Below are positions 1 to 6,509 of a stretch of DNA of 14,122 nucleotides, in pieces. Made by a program: the position numbers and the translations under genes. Position 1 is the first letter of the stretch; each line of letters starts with the position of its first letter. The notes below the pieces were generated by a model. The model saw only the letters and a program-made list of their open reading frames with translations. It was not told where the DNA came from and did not search any database. The stretch comes from UBA7692 sp033578915 (GTDB taxonomy: Bacteria; Bacteroidota; Bacteroidia; Chitinophagales; LD1), in the NCBI GenBank assembly GCA_033578915.1, contig JAVQWQ010000050.1, positions 1 to 14,122 on the forward strand, given 5' to 3'.

Positions 1-111
1 TGTGTACTAGAAAAATCTATGCCTGAAATTTTCAATTCAGACAACATAGTCCATCCATCGCAAATGGTATGGAATAGACACAAAAAATGCTTTTTAAAAC
101 CGGAAAATTAA
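1..111 (+). CDS. Possible 3' end of an unidentified protein (partial)
   Basis: Frame 1 on the plus strand is open from the window edge to a TAA at 109-111, giving a 36-residue tail (it ends ...CFLKPEN) of mixed, protein-like composition. The other two plus-strand frames hit stops quickly. If real, this gene converges on paaC and ends 13 bases before the paaC stop. I do not recognise a family. A random open frame of this length in AT-rich DNA is not rare, so this is tentative. A competing reading is a minus-strand ATG at position 47 that stays open to the edge (starts MLSELKISGID). The two cannot both be assumed. Confidence 0.3.
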   Translation, partial: CVLEKSMPEIFNSDNIVHPSQMVWNRHKKCFLKPEN

Positions 112-124
112 ATTTTAAACCAGG

Positions 125-880
125 TTACCACACCGCTTCCGGATCAGACGATGTTACTTCGGTCATTTCATCGAGCAGCGGTTGAAGATATTCGGAGTGA
201 AAACCTTTTCGTCCTCCATAAACAATTTTATGCTCCTCAATTTCCGGTAATACAAGTCCGGCAGCCTGAACAATAGCGGAAATCCTTTCTAACCATCGCT
301 CGCGCAGCACTTTTTCACCTTCAAAAATACCTGAAGCGATTAAATTATTTTCAAACTGGCTTTCTTCAAAAATTCCCAGCGCATAAGGCCACGAATAATT
401 TAATGCGCTCTGAAGCCTTGCATTGGCTTCTTCACTGCCTCTTCCAAGTTGTTTAAGCAGCGTGTCGGCATGCATCACGTGATACTTAATTTCACTCTTG
501 ATCTTCGAAGCCAACTGTGCAAGCGGGCTGAAGGAGGAATGAGACAACATTTCATACCTTATAAGTTCTGCGCTATCAAAAAGAAAGTGTCGCACCAGGC
601 TAAAATCGTATTCACCGATTGGTAGCTCAACGAACTGACAGCATTTGAAATCCCTTGCCGGGCGTTTGAAAGCAAGGGTATCAGGGTCGGGCTGGTCTAG
701 ATGTTCTTGTAAGATGCGATATAGCGCCAGCGAGTGTCCTATCTTATCCTGAGCCATGCTCGAAAATGCCAGATCCTCTTCCAGCATAGGCCCTATTCCT
801 GTCCATTCACTGTTCCTGTGCCCGATAATTAGCGCGTCATCGGCCATTTTAAAAATTAAATCTTTCAATGCGTCTTTCAT
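125..880 (-). CDS. paaC: Phenylacetyl-CoA epoxidase subunit PaaC
   Basis: A 251-residue protein, close to the roughly 248 of E. coli PaaC. In the PaaABC(D)E ring-1,2-epoxidase, PaaC is the structural partner of the catalytic subunit PaaA. It has the same ferritin-like helical-bundle fold but does not carry the working di-iron site. Here the degenerate metal-site motif AQDKIGH appears near residues 43-49, and a later helix with EIKYHVMHA matches the family's EVRYHLRH-type segment. The ATG at 880 begins MKDALKDLIF, a normal PaaC N-terminus. The frame is open further upstream to 1036, but that part lies inside paaB and looks like an overlap artefact. It starts 10 bases after the paaB stop, so it is surely co-transcribed. 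It is the last paa gene visible here, and paaD does not follow within the 124 bases to the window edge. Confidence 0.95.
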   Translation of the reverse strand: MKDALKDLIFKMADDALIIGHRNSEWTGIGPMLEEDLAFSSMAQDKIGHSLALYRILQEHLDQPDPDTLAFKRPARDFKCCQFVELPIGEYDFSLVRHFLFDSAELIRYEMLSHSSFSPLAQLASKIKSEIKYHVMHADTLLKQLGRGSEEANARLQSALNYSWPYALGIFEESQFENNLIASGIFEGEKVLRERWLERISAIVQAAGLVLPEIEEHKIVYGGRKGFHSEYLQPLLDEMTEVTSSDPEAVW

Positions 881-890
881 TGGGAAACAT

Positions 891-1271
891 TTATTGTGAA
901 ACTTGCGATGTAATGCCTGCGCGTTTTTGATATTCCTCGATTTTTTCGCGCACTTTATAAAAAGCCGGATCCCGATGAATCTTCTCCGGAGTAGTCTCGA
1001 AAATATCCTCGTCCTCAGGCGAAAAAGTATAGACATCGCTGGATTTAACTACCCATAGATTAGTTGTTTTACCTCTGCGTGCGTATTGTTCTTTGGCATA
1101 CACCAGAGCCAATTCAGGCGATGAAGCATGAACTATGCCTACGTGCACCGGCTGTTTACCTTTTTTCTCTTGATGAAAAACCTCCCATGTAATAAGGTGT
1201 GAGTTGGTAGGTTGCAACGGCTCATCAATTGGTAATTTTAACCTTCTGATACGTGGGTCGAGCGATTCCAT
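891..1271 (-). CDS. paaB: Phenylacetyl-CoA epoxidase subunit PaaB
   Basis: A 126-residue protein whose core, from the segment WEVFHQEKKGKQPVHVG (residues 29-45) through LWVVKSSDV (72-80) to HRDPAFYKV, is recognisably PaaB. PaaB is the small subunit that bridges PaaA-PaaC heterodimers in the epoxidase. The family is often about 95 residues. This copy has an extra N-terminal arm of roughly 24 residues and a C-terminal extension of about 15 rich in charged and polar residues. I chose the ATG at 1271. The frame stays open to a TTG at 1307, but that would overlap the end of paaA and add residues unlike the family. The gap to paaA is 32 bases and to paaC 10 bases, consistent with one operon. No clear Shine-Dalgarno sequence is visible, as is usual for Bacteroidota. 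Confidence 0.93.
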   Translation of the reverse strand: MESLDPRIRRLKLPIDEPLQPTNSHLITWEVFHQEKKGKQPVHVGIVHASSPELALVYAKEQYARRGKTTNLWVVKSSDVYTFSPEDEDIFETTPEKIHRDPAFYKVREKIEEYQKRAGITSQVSQ

Positions 1272-1303
1272 GGTGTAAAATTTTAGATAATAAGTTGAAG
1301 CGT

Positions 1304-2290
1304 TCAAGCCAATGGAACTACATATCTTTCATCCTTCTTCATCAGCGCAGCTCTTACCCATCTGCCGGCTTCTTCAGCATATCTGCGCACTGCCAGCCGC
1401 TCGGCATTACATGGGCCGTGCCCATTAATTACGCGTTTGAATTCATCCCAGTCGGGGTCGCTGAATTCCCAAATGCCTTGCTCATTTTTGCGCAGATTCG
1501 GGTCGGGCAGCGTAAGGCCTAATTCCCATATTTTGGGAACATATTGATCAAGAAACTGATTCCGCATATCGTCATTAGAGGCCATCTTTACTTTCCAGCG
1601 CATGAGTTTTTCGGTATGTAGAGAGTCTTTATCGCTTGGGCCGAAGAAGTGCAACAACGGCCTGTACCAGCGATTCAGCGCATCTTGCAGCATTGCGCGT
1701 TGTTTGGCAGTTCCGGTGGCGAGATATACAAAATTGTCGTGCCCCTGTTTGAGGTGAAAGCTCTCCTCGTAGCATATACGCTCCAGCGCACGGCAATACG
1801 GCCCGTAAGACCCTTTTGAATTGATAACCTGATTGACTATAGCAGCGCCATCAACCAAAAATCCAATAACGGCAATATCTGCCCACGTCTTGGCCGGATA
1901 ATTAAATACATTGCTGTATTTAGATTTTCCACTTAGCAAGTCGTCCAGCATCTGCTCGCGGGTCTTTCCGAGTGTTTCAGCCGCGCTGTAAAGCAGTTGG
2001 CCATGCCCTATTTCATCTTGCACCTTGGCGATAAGCGCAAGTTTGCGTTTAAAGTTGGGGGCACGAGTTATCCAGGTGCCTTCCGGCAATGCACCCACAA
2101 TTTCACTATGTGCGTGCTGCTCAATCATACGAATAAGTTGCCTTCGGTACTCGGCAGGCATCCAGTCTCCGGGTTCAACTTTTTCTCCCTTGGCGATGCG
2201 CGCTTCAAATTCAGCCAGTTTTTCCGGGTCTTCTCTATGCTCGTTCAAATGGCGTGCATCTTCCGGAGCTACATAGGCGTTTCCGTACAT
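1304..2290 (-). CDS. paaA: Phenylacetyl-CoA epoxidase catalytic subunit PaaA
   Basis: This 328-residue protein is the oxygenase subunit that converts phenylacetyl-CoA to the ring-1,2-epoxide using O2 and electrons from the reductase PaaE. It carries the di-iron carboxylate ligand pattern: Glu63 in HSEIVGALPEG, the ExxH of QDEIGH (Glu93, His96) and a second ExxH in YEESFH (Glu176, His179). Long stretches such as DWMPAEYR, WITRAP, FNYPAKTWADI and FLVDGAAIVNQV agree closely with E. coli PaaA as I remember it. The N-terminus is about 20 residues longer than the E. coli protein. The ATG at 2290 lies 10 bases after the stop of the TetR gene, so the regulator and epoxidase genes are almost certainly one transcript. 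paaB follows after 32 bases. Confidence 0.97.
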   Translation of the reverse strand: MYGNAYVAPEDARHLNEHREDPEKLAEFEARIAKGEKVEPGDWMPAEYRRQLIRMIEQHAHSEIVGALPEGTWITRAPNFKRKLALIAKVQDEIGHGQLLYSAAETLGKTREQMLDDLLSGKSKYSNVFNYPAKTWADIAVIGFLVDGAAIVNQVINSKGSYGPYCRALERICYEESFHLKQGHDNFVYLATGTAKQRAMLQDALNRWYRPLLHFFGPSDKDSLHTEKLMRWKVKMASNDDMRNQFLDQYVPKIWELGLTLPDPNLRKNEQGIWEFSDPDWDEFKRVINGHGPCNAERLAVRRYAEEAGRWVRAALMKKDERYVVPLA

Positions 2291-2300
2291 AGGTTAAGTT

Positions 2301-2882
2301 TTAATGGTGAAACAATCGTCTTGATATTCCTTTAATAAATATTTCAGCAATTTGTTCTGCTAATTCATCCGGATTGATATTTCTTGAATGCATCATTAGC
2401 TCATGTGTAGCATTTAACGAAGACAGATAAGTAAAAGTGGCCACACGGGCATCAATTTTTCTGAACTCGTTACAATTTACACCTTCTTCAATAAGCGCTT
2501 TAAATTTTTGTTGATAGTTTTTACGAAGCCTTTTGAAACGGTTGAGCTCACTACCCTCTAGAAAAATCCATTCTTCGAAGAAAACAACAGAAGCTTCAAG
2601 ATGATTGTAAATTACCCTTACATGTTCTTTCCCTGCAGAGATAAGTTTATCTGTGCATGTCGTTTTATTTTCAACAGCATTCTTAAAAGCCTGGAAAAAC
2701 TCATCTGCCATACCAAAGCATATATCTCTGAGCAAAGCCTGTTTTGAGCTAAAATGATTATAAAGGCTCGGAGCCTCAACGCCTACTTCGCGTGCAAGGT
2801 CGCGCATGGATGTGGCAGCATATCCCTTTTCGCGAAATAATTTTCCGGCTGATCGTATAATCAATTCTCTCCGAGAGAGCAT
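2301..2882 (-). CDS. TetR/AcrR-family regulator, probably PaaR-like repressor of the paa operon
   Basis: A 193-residue protein with the TetR layout. The N-terminal helix-turn-helix is clear: GKLFREKGYAATSMRDLA leads into a recognition region REVGVEAPSLYNHF at about residues 31-44, followed by the usual SSKQALL. The C-terminal two thirds is a helical ligand and dimerisation domain without a recognisable signature. It is the first gene of the unit and is followed after 10 bases by paaA, so it very likely controls phenylacetate degradation. In Thermus and some proteobacteria, TetR-type PaaR proteins are released from DNA by phenylacetyl-CoA. That ligand is inferred here. A perfect inverted repeat at 2905-2922 sits just upstream over the promoter, which suggests autorepression of the whole operon. 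I leave the symbol empty because the family contains many unrelated regulators. Confidence 0.9.
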   Translation of the reverse strand: MLSRRELIIRSAGKLFREKGYAATSMRDLAREVGVEAPSLYNHFSSKQALLRDICFGMADEFFQAFKNAVENKTTCTDKLISAGKEHVRVIYNHLEASVVFFEEWIFLEGSELNRFKRLRKNYQQKFKALIEEGVNCNEFRKIDARVATFTYLSSLNATHELMMHSRNINPDELAEQIAEIFIKGISRRLFHH

Positions 2883-2901
2883 GATATAAAATATATATCA
2901 A

Positions 2902-2933
2902 CAAAACTAACAAATGTTAGTTAATCTCACAAA
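2902..2933 (-). promoter_or_regulatory. Bacteroidota-type promoter of the tetR-paaABC operon
   Basis: Reading the minus strand, a TTTG (-33 box) at 2933-2930 is followed after 20 bases by TAGTTTTG at 2909-2902. The second element is an exact match to the Bacteroidota -7 consensus TAnnTTTG. Transcription would begin around 2897, giving a short leader to the ATG at 2882. The -33 box abuts the stop codon of the upstream peroxidase gene, so the promoter fits in the 52-base gap. Transcription start is inferred, not shown. Confidence 0.6.
2905..2922. promoter_or_regulatory. Probable TetR/PaaR operator (perfect 8-bp inverted repeat)
   Basis: AACTAACA, a 2-base spacer AA, then TGTTAGTT: the two 8-base arms are perfectly complementary. 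The core CTAACAAATGTTAG fits the pattern CNAACGNNCGTTNG that I recall for Thermus PaaR, apart from one symmetric G/C to A/T change in each arm. It overlaps the -7 box and the spacer of the promoter for the regulator gene, a position where a bound repressor would exclude RNA polymerase. I saw no second copy with this spacing in the window. Confidence 0.7.
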
Positions 2934-2934
2934 T

Positions 2935-4065
2935 TTATTTTTTGAATGGATTGGAATAGGCTGTATCGTTAACAAACTCAGGGTCATCCAGTGTTTTAAG
3001 AAATGCTATTAAATCCTTCTTTTCCTGCGGAGTAAGCCGAAGTCCGCCATCGTTAATTTTTTTCATTAGCGGTGAGATGGTAGGTGAAAACTTCAGGCTA
3101 TCGCTGTAAAAGTCAATAACTTCTTCCAGCGTGCGAAAACGTCCGTCATGCATGTAAGGAGGAGTATAGGAAAGATTCCTCAAGGTAGGAACTTTAAATT
3201 TACCATAATCGTTCAACTGGCCTGTGGTTTTACCCAAACCAATATCTTTAAAATCCGAATGCGTTACAGCAGAATCGAGTGCATTGTTTTCAAAACCATT
3301 ATTTGTAAATGTTAAATATGGTCCATCGGTATGGCAGTGAAAACAGTCTCCTTTTTCGGTACTAAAAATCTCAAGGCCTCGCTGCTCTTCGGGAGTGAGC
3401 AGGTATTGCCCTCTTCGCGACTTGTCAAACTTGGAATTAACTGAAATAACTGTGCGCATAAACATGGCAATAGCCCGAAAAATCTTTTCTTTCGTGATAG
3501 TGCCGGGACGGCCAAATGCTTTCTTAAAAAGGGGCAGGTATTCCGGCCTTTTTTCAATTCTTTTAATAGCGACATCAGCTACAAAGTGCTGTTCATCAAT
3601 CAGCGCATCCTCAGTTGCGTCTTCGAGATTATTTTTTCTTCCATCCCAAAAGATTCGCTTCATCCAAATAACATTTTGTATAGATGAGGTATTCCGCTTA
3701 GTCTGTCCGCTCAAGTTGCTGCTAAACTGCTTGCCGGAATCGGCAAAGGCAAAGCGAGGCTGATGGCAAGATGCGCAACTGATAGAACTGTCGGCGCTGA
3801 GGATGGGATCCCAGAACAACATCCTGCCAAGCAGCACTCCTTCAACCGTAAAGGTGGAATCAGGAAATCTTCTATAAAGCGATGGAGGGCTAGGACGGGG
3901 GAGAATATATGGAGTACCTACGTATAGGCTGTCAGGGTCGTTTGGATATGGGTCCGGTTCTGCTGTTTTGTCCGGCTTACATGAATAAAAAAAGAGAGAC
4001 ACCGCCAGAAACCATATTCCGGCGAGCACCAATTTTTTACTAAAAAAAAGCTTTTTCTTATTCAA
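2935..4065 (-). CDS. Di-haem cytochrome c peroxidase, MauG/MbnH type, lipoprotein
   Basis: With the chosen start this is 376 residues. It has a lipoprotein signal (basic NKKK...SKK, hydrophobic core, lipobox FFYSC with Cys at about 29). It also has two c-type haem motifs, CASCH (Cys97, Cys100, His101) and CFHCH (Cys241, Cys244, His245). FWDGRKN lies between them, and PPYMHDGRF is near the end (Met305 a possible axial ligand). This is the bacterial di-haem peroxidase/MauG architecture. The gene directly follows an MbnP-like gene, so the MbnH role, oxidising a partner Trp to kynurenine, is the best inference; simple peroxide reduction is the alternative. No ATG fits the N-terminus. I chose the TTG at 4065, which overlaps the upstream stop and gives a good signal peptide. 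A TTG at 4113 would add 16 residues and a larger overlap. Confidence 0.9.
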   Translation of the reverse strand: MNKKKLFFSKKLVLAGIWFLAVSLFFYSCKPDKTAEPDPYPNDPDSLYVGTPYILPRPSPPSLYRRFPDSTFTVEGVLLGRMLFWDPILSADSSISCASCHQPRFAFADSGKQFSSNLSGQTKRNTSSIQNVIWMKRIFWDGRKNNLEDATEDALIDEQHFVADVAIKRIEKRPEYLPLFKKAFGRPGTITKEKIFRAIAMFMRTVISVNSKFDKSRRGQYLLTPEEQRGLEIFSTEKGDCFHCHTDGPYLTFTNNGFENNALDSAVTHSDFKDIGLGKTTGQLNDYGKFKVPTLRNLSYTPPYMHDGRFRTLEEVIDFYSDSLKFSPTISPLMKKINDGGLRLTPQEKKDLIAFLKTLDDPEFVNDTAYSNPFKK

Positions 4066-4804
4066 TGCTGAAGGATTTTGAAAAATTATCCGCAAACATG
4101 ATGGCGGTATCAAAGTTTTTTTGATTTGTTTTATCTGAATGCGTGTAGCTGCGTTCGTAATTTGATATATCTATCTCGTTCCCCACTTGCCTGAAAATCT
4201 TTTTCAAATCTATATTCATGGTAATGTTTTGTTTGTTCTCATTATTAAATTTTTTGTCTAATACTACTGTTCTGTAGAGTTCGTCAGTACCTATATGATA
4301 GATTAGAAGGTTTTGAAATTTTCCTGAGCCGTCCACATCACTTCTCCCATCAATACGAACAAAAATATATTTCAACCAACCCCAATACATTTGGTTGGCA
4401 TAAAGGTGCCGTGGATCATTTTCCGGAGCATCATCAGGTAAAACATCGTTTTGTTGAGGCGTGAGTCCTATGCCGAACTTAATTTTTTTGAAATTTTCGG
4501 TAGCTACTGAAGGAAACTTCAATTCTAATGAAAGAGGCTTTTCAAAATCTATACATGCCACATCTTTCAGCAGCACTTCAGAATTATCTTCTTTTACTAA
4601 CGTTAGGTTTGAAATAAAAAAGCGAAAAGATTCAAAGCGATATTTATACCCTTTTTCGTCTTCGTATATCTGGTTAAGGTTAAATTTTTCGTTGCCGAAT
4701 TTCGCAAAAAAACGTATAGAAAAATCGTTACTGTCGTCCTTTTTGCAGTGTGGCAACGTCAGCAACAAAAGCAACAGGAAATAAAGTTGTTTTTTCATTT
4801 TCAT
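4058..4804 (-). CDS. MbnP-like copper-binding lipoprotein
   Basis: A 248-residue protein with a textbook lipoprotein signal: MKMKKQ, a Leu-rich core, and lipobox LPHC with Cys20. The mature part resembles the MbnP family: FSIRFFAKFGNEKFNLNQ near the start of the domain, RFESFRFFISNLTL, then KFGIGLTP, and the hallmark NQMYWGWLKYIFVRIDG with Trp141 and Trp143. His133, His170 (in IYHIG) and His222 are candidate copper ligands. In studied MbnP proteins a Trp is converted to kynurenine by the di-haem enzyme MbnH and helps bind copper in the periplasm. The overlapping downstream gene encodes such an enzyme. The frame extends upstream to a TTG at 4873, but the ATG at 4804 gives the correct signal peptide; the ATG at 4798 is also possible. 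No methanobactin genes or TonB transporter are seen nearby. Confidence 0.82.
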   Translation of the reverse strand: MKMKKQLYFLLLLLLTLPHCKKDDSNDFSIRFFAKFGNEKFNLNQIYEDEKGYKYRFESFRFFISNLTLVKEDNSEVLLKDVACIDFEKPLSLELKFPSVATENFKKIKFGIGLTPQQNDVLPDDAPENDPRHLYANQMYWGWLKYIFVRIDGRSDVDGSGKFQNLLIYHIGTDELYRTVVLDKKFNNENKQNITMNIDLKKIFRQVGNEIDISNYERSYTHSDKTNQKNFDTAIMFADNFSKSFSIE

Positions 4805-4865
4805 GATATTTATATAAAATACTAATTTAATGAATCCGTGGTTCTCATTTTTTAATTTATAAAGA

Positions 4866-4896
4866 TTTGTCAACCTCTTAGGCTATTTTATTTTCG
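4866..4896 (+). promoter_or_regulatory. Probable promoter of the nucleotide-sugar operon
   Basis: TTTG at 4866-4869, 19 bases, then TATTTTCG at 4889-4896. The second element matches TAnnTTTG with one mismatch. Spacing and position, about 28 bases before the ATG at 4925, fit a Bacteroidota housekeeping promoter. The divergent mbnP-like gene must have its own promoter in 4805-4924, where I do not see an equally good match. Confidence 0.4.
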
Positions 4897-4924
4897 CCCT
4901 TTCTTACATACACATGCGAAAAAA

Positions 4925-5905
4925 ATGGCAGTTAAGCGTGTACTTATAACGGGAGCAGCCGGTTTCCTTGGTTCACATTTATGCGACCGTTTTGTTAATG
5001 AAGGTTTTCATGTTATTGGCATGGATAATTTGATAACCGGCGACCTCAGAAATATTGAGCATCTATTTAAATTGAAAAACTTTGAATTTTATCATCATGA
5101 TGTATCTAAGTTTGTACATGTACCCGGTAGTTTAGATTATATTTTACATTTTGCCTCCCCTGCATCGCCTGTTGATTATCTGAAGATGCCCATCCAAACG
5201 TTGAAGGTGGGTTCGCTTGGCACACACAATCTTTTAGGGCTGGCAAAAGCAAAAAGAGCAAGAATTTTAGTTGCTTCCACATCAGAAGTATATGGCGATC
5301 CGCTTGTTCATCCGCAACACGAGGAGTATTGGGGCAACGTAAACCCGGTAGGCCCGCGAGGAGTGTATGATGAAGCAAAACGTTTTCAAGAAGCCATTAC
5401 AATGGCATATCATAATTATCACGGCTTGGAAACGCGTATTGTGAGAATTTTTAATACCTACGGGCCACGTATGCGGCTAAATGATGGTAGGGTGCTCCCG
5501 GCTTTTATCGGGCAAGCGCTGCGCGGCGAAGACCTCACCATGTTTGGTGACGGCAGCCAAACACGTTCTTTTTGCTATGTAGATGATTTGGTGGAAGGTG
5601 TGTACCGCCTGCTATTTAGCGATTATCATCTCCCGGTAAATATTGGCAACCCTGATGAAATAACTATTCGTGAATTTGCGGAGGAAATTATTCGACTTAC
5701 AGGCGCAAACAGTAAATTGATTTCATTGCCTTTGCCGGTGGACGATCCCAAACAACGCAGGCCCGATATAACCAAAGCAAGAGAGATACTCGGCTGGGAA
5801 CCCAAAGTGAGCAGAGCAGAAGGTTTAAAAATAACTTACGAATACTTTAAAAGCCTTCCTAAGGAAATTTTATTTGATTCGCAGCATAAACCAAACGCCT
5901 CATGA
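4925..5905 (+). CDS. UDP-glucuronate decarboxylase (UDP-xylose synthase)
   Basis: A 326-residue extended short-chain dehydrogenase that converts UDP-glucuronate to UDP-xylose through an NAD-bound 4-keto intermediate in the cytosol. It shows the Rossmann motif GAAGFLG (10-16), the family signature ASPASPVDY (78-85), STSEVYGDPLVHPQ (118-131) with the active-site Thr/Ser/Glu cluster, and the catalytic pair Tyr148 and Lys152 in YDEAK. FNTYGPRM, GDGSQTRSFCYVDDLVEG and QRRPDI follow. The whole series is typical of UXS rather than of other epimerase-like enzymes. It is the first gene of a four-gene unit. Its stop codon overlaps the next gene's natural ATG (ATGA), suggesting translational coupling. 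A UDP-glucose dehydrogenase that would supply its substrate is not in the window. Confidence 0.93.
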   Translation: MAVKRVLITGAAGFLGSHLCDRFVNEGFHVIGMDNLITGDLRNIEHLFKLKNFEFYHHDVSKFVHVPGSLDYILHFASPASPVDYLKMPIQTLKVGSLGTHNLLGLAKAKRARILVASTSEVYGDPLVHPQHEEYWGNVNPVGPRGVYDEAKRFQEAITMAYHNYHGLETRIVRIFNTYGPRMRLNDGRVLPAFIGQALRGEDLTMFGDGSQTRSFCYVDDLVEGVYRLLFSDYHLPVNIGNPDEITIREFAEEIIRLTGANSKLISLPLPVDDPKQRRPDITKAREILGWEPKVSRAEGLKITYEYFKSLPKEILFDSQHKPNAS

Positions 5906-6060
5906 GTGAACAAAGAGATTATTTTGCCCATGAAACAGCAGTCATTGATGATGGCTGCAAAATCGGTAAAGGTACCTGTACACCGCACTTCAGTCATTAT
6001 GCCGAATTGCATTATAGGAGAGAATTGCAATATCGGGCAAAATGTCGTTGTCAGCCCTGA
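5902..6060 (+). pseudogene. N-terminal reading frame of the sugar N-acetyltransferase, cut off by a frameshift
   Basis: The ATG at 5902 overlaps the stop of the preceding gene (ATGA). It reads MSEQRDYFAHETAVIDDG, CKIGKGT and HFSH, which is the normal start of a WbpD/WlbB acetyltransferase (family form ...HETAVIDDG..IG.GT.IWHFSHI). Immediately after HFSH (ending 5997) the homology leaves this frame, and it ends at a TGA at 6058-6060. The family sequence continues one frame over from 5999 (MPNCIIGENCNIGQN). Loss of one AT from a CATATTATG would produce exactly the observed CATTATG. The usual Ile between His and Met is also missing, which fits a 2-base deletion better than a 1-base insertion. 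Confidence 0.75.
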
Positions 6061-6487
6061 GGTTGTTCTTGGGAATAATGTTAAAGTCCAGAATAATGTT
6101 TCCATATATACCGGAGTAATCTGCGAAGATGATGTGTTTTTAGGGCCGTCAATGGTTTTTACCAATGTTGTTAACCCTAGAAGCGCGGTAGTGCGCAGAG
6201 GGCAGTATGCGAAAACATTAGTAAAAAAAGGCGCTTCCATTGGAGCTAATGCAACCATAGTTTGCGGGCATACCATAGGAGAATATGCATTTATAGGTGC
6301 CGGTGCTGTAGTAACAAAAGATGTTCCTCCTTATGCACTTGTGGTTGGTAATCCTGCAAAACAAATCGGATGGATGAGCGAATATGGTCATCGCCTTCAT
6401 TTTGATGAAAATGGGATTGCAGTTTGTCCTGAAAGTGGAGAGAAATATCAACTTAAAGAAGGCCGTGTTCAGAAACTAAAATCGTAA
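5906..6487 (+). CDS. WbpD/WlbB-type UDP-sugar N-acetyltransferase, main frame (5' end frameshifted)
   Basis: From 5999 onward this frame is a left-handed beta-helix acetyltransferase built from hexapeptide repeats (CIIGEN, CNIGQN, VVLGNN and so on). It has the segments NNVSIYTGV, FLGPSMVFTNVVNPRSAV, LVKKGASIGANATIVCGHTIGEYAFIGAGAVV and the C-terminal QIGWMSEYGHRL typical of WbpD/WlbB. That enzyme acetylates the 3-amino group of UDP-GlcNAc3NA. An acetyltransferase acting on another amino sugar is possible. Read in one frame from the GTG at 5906 the protein is 193 residues, but the first 30 or so do not look like this family, because the true N-terminus lies in the frame starting at 5902. An internal ATG at 5999 would give a 162-residue form lacking the first coils. 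Whether the gene is broken or the sequence has an error cannot be settled here. Confidence 0.8.
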   Translation: MNKEIILPMKQQSLMMAAKSVKVPVHRTSVIMPNCIIGENCNIGQNVVVSPEVVLGNNVKVQNNVSIYTGVICEDDVFLGPSMVFTNVVNPRSAVVRRGQYAKTLVKKGASIGANATIVCGHTIGEYAFIGAGAVVTKDVPPYALVVGNPAKQIGWMSEYGHRLHFDENGIAVCPESGEKYQLKEGRVQKLKS

Positions 6488-6509
6488 TTTTTAAAACACT
6501 TAAAATATC

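Noticed and set aside
1..47. Minus-strand ATG at 47 open to the left edge (MLSELKISGID...)
   Set aside because: Only 15 codons, no similarity to PaaD or another paa protein, no matching promoter, and it competes with a longer plus-strand frame.
881..1036. Upstream extension of paaC to 1036
   Set aside because: It would overlap most of the 3' half of paaB and adds basic residues unlike PaaC. The ATG at 880 gives the family N-terminus and length.
4597..4606. Palindrome CTAACGTTAG inside the mbnP-like gene, sharing half-sites with the operator
   Set aside because: It lacks the bases between the half-sites that the operator has, lies within coding sequence, and short palindromes of this size occur by chance.
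4805..4873. Longer N-terminus of the MbnP-like protein starting at 4873
   Set aside because: It begins with TTG (the TTGACA there may only mimic a -35 box) and would place 23 extra residues before a perfect lipoprotein signal peptide.
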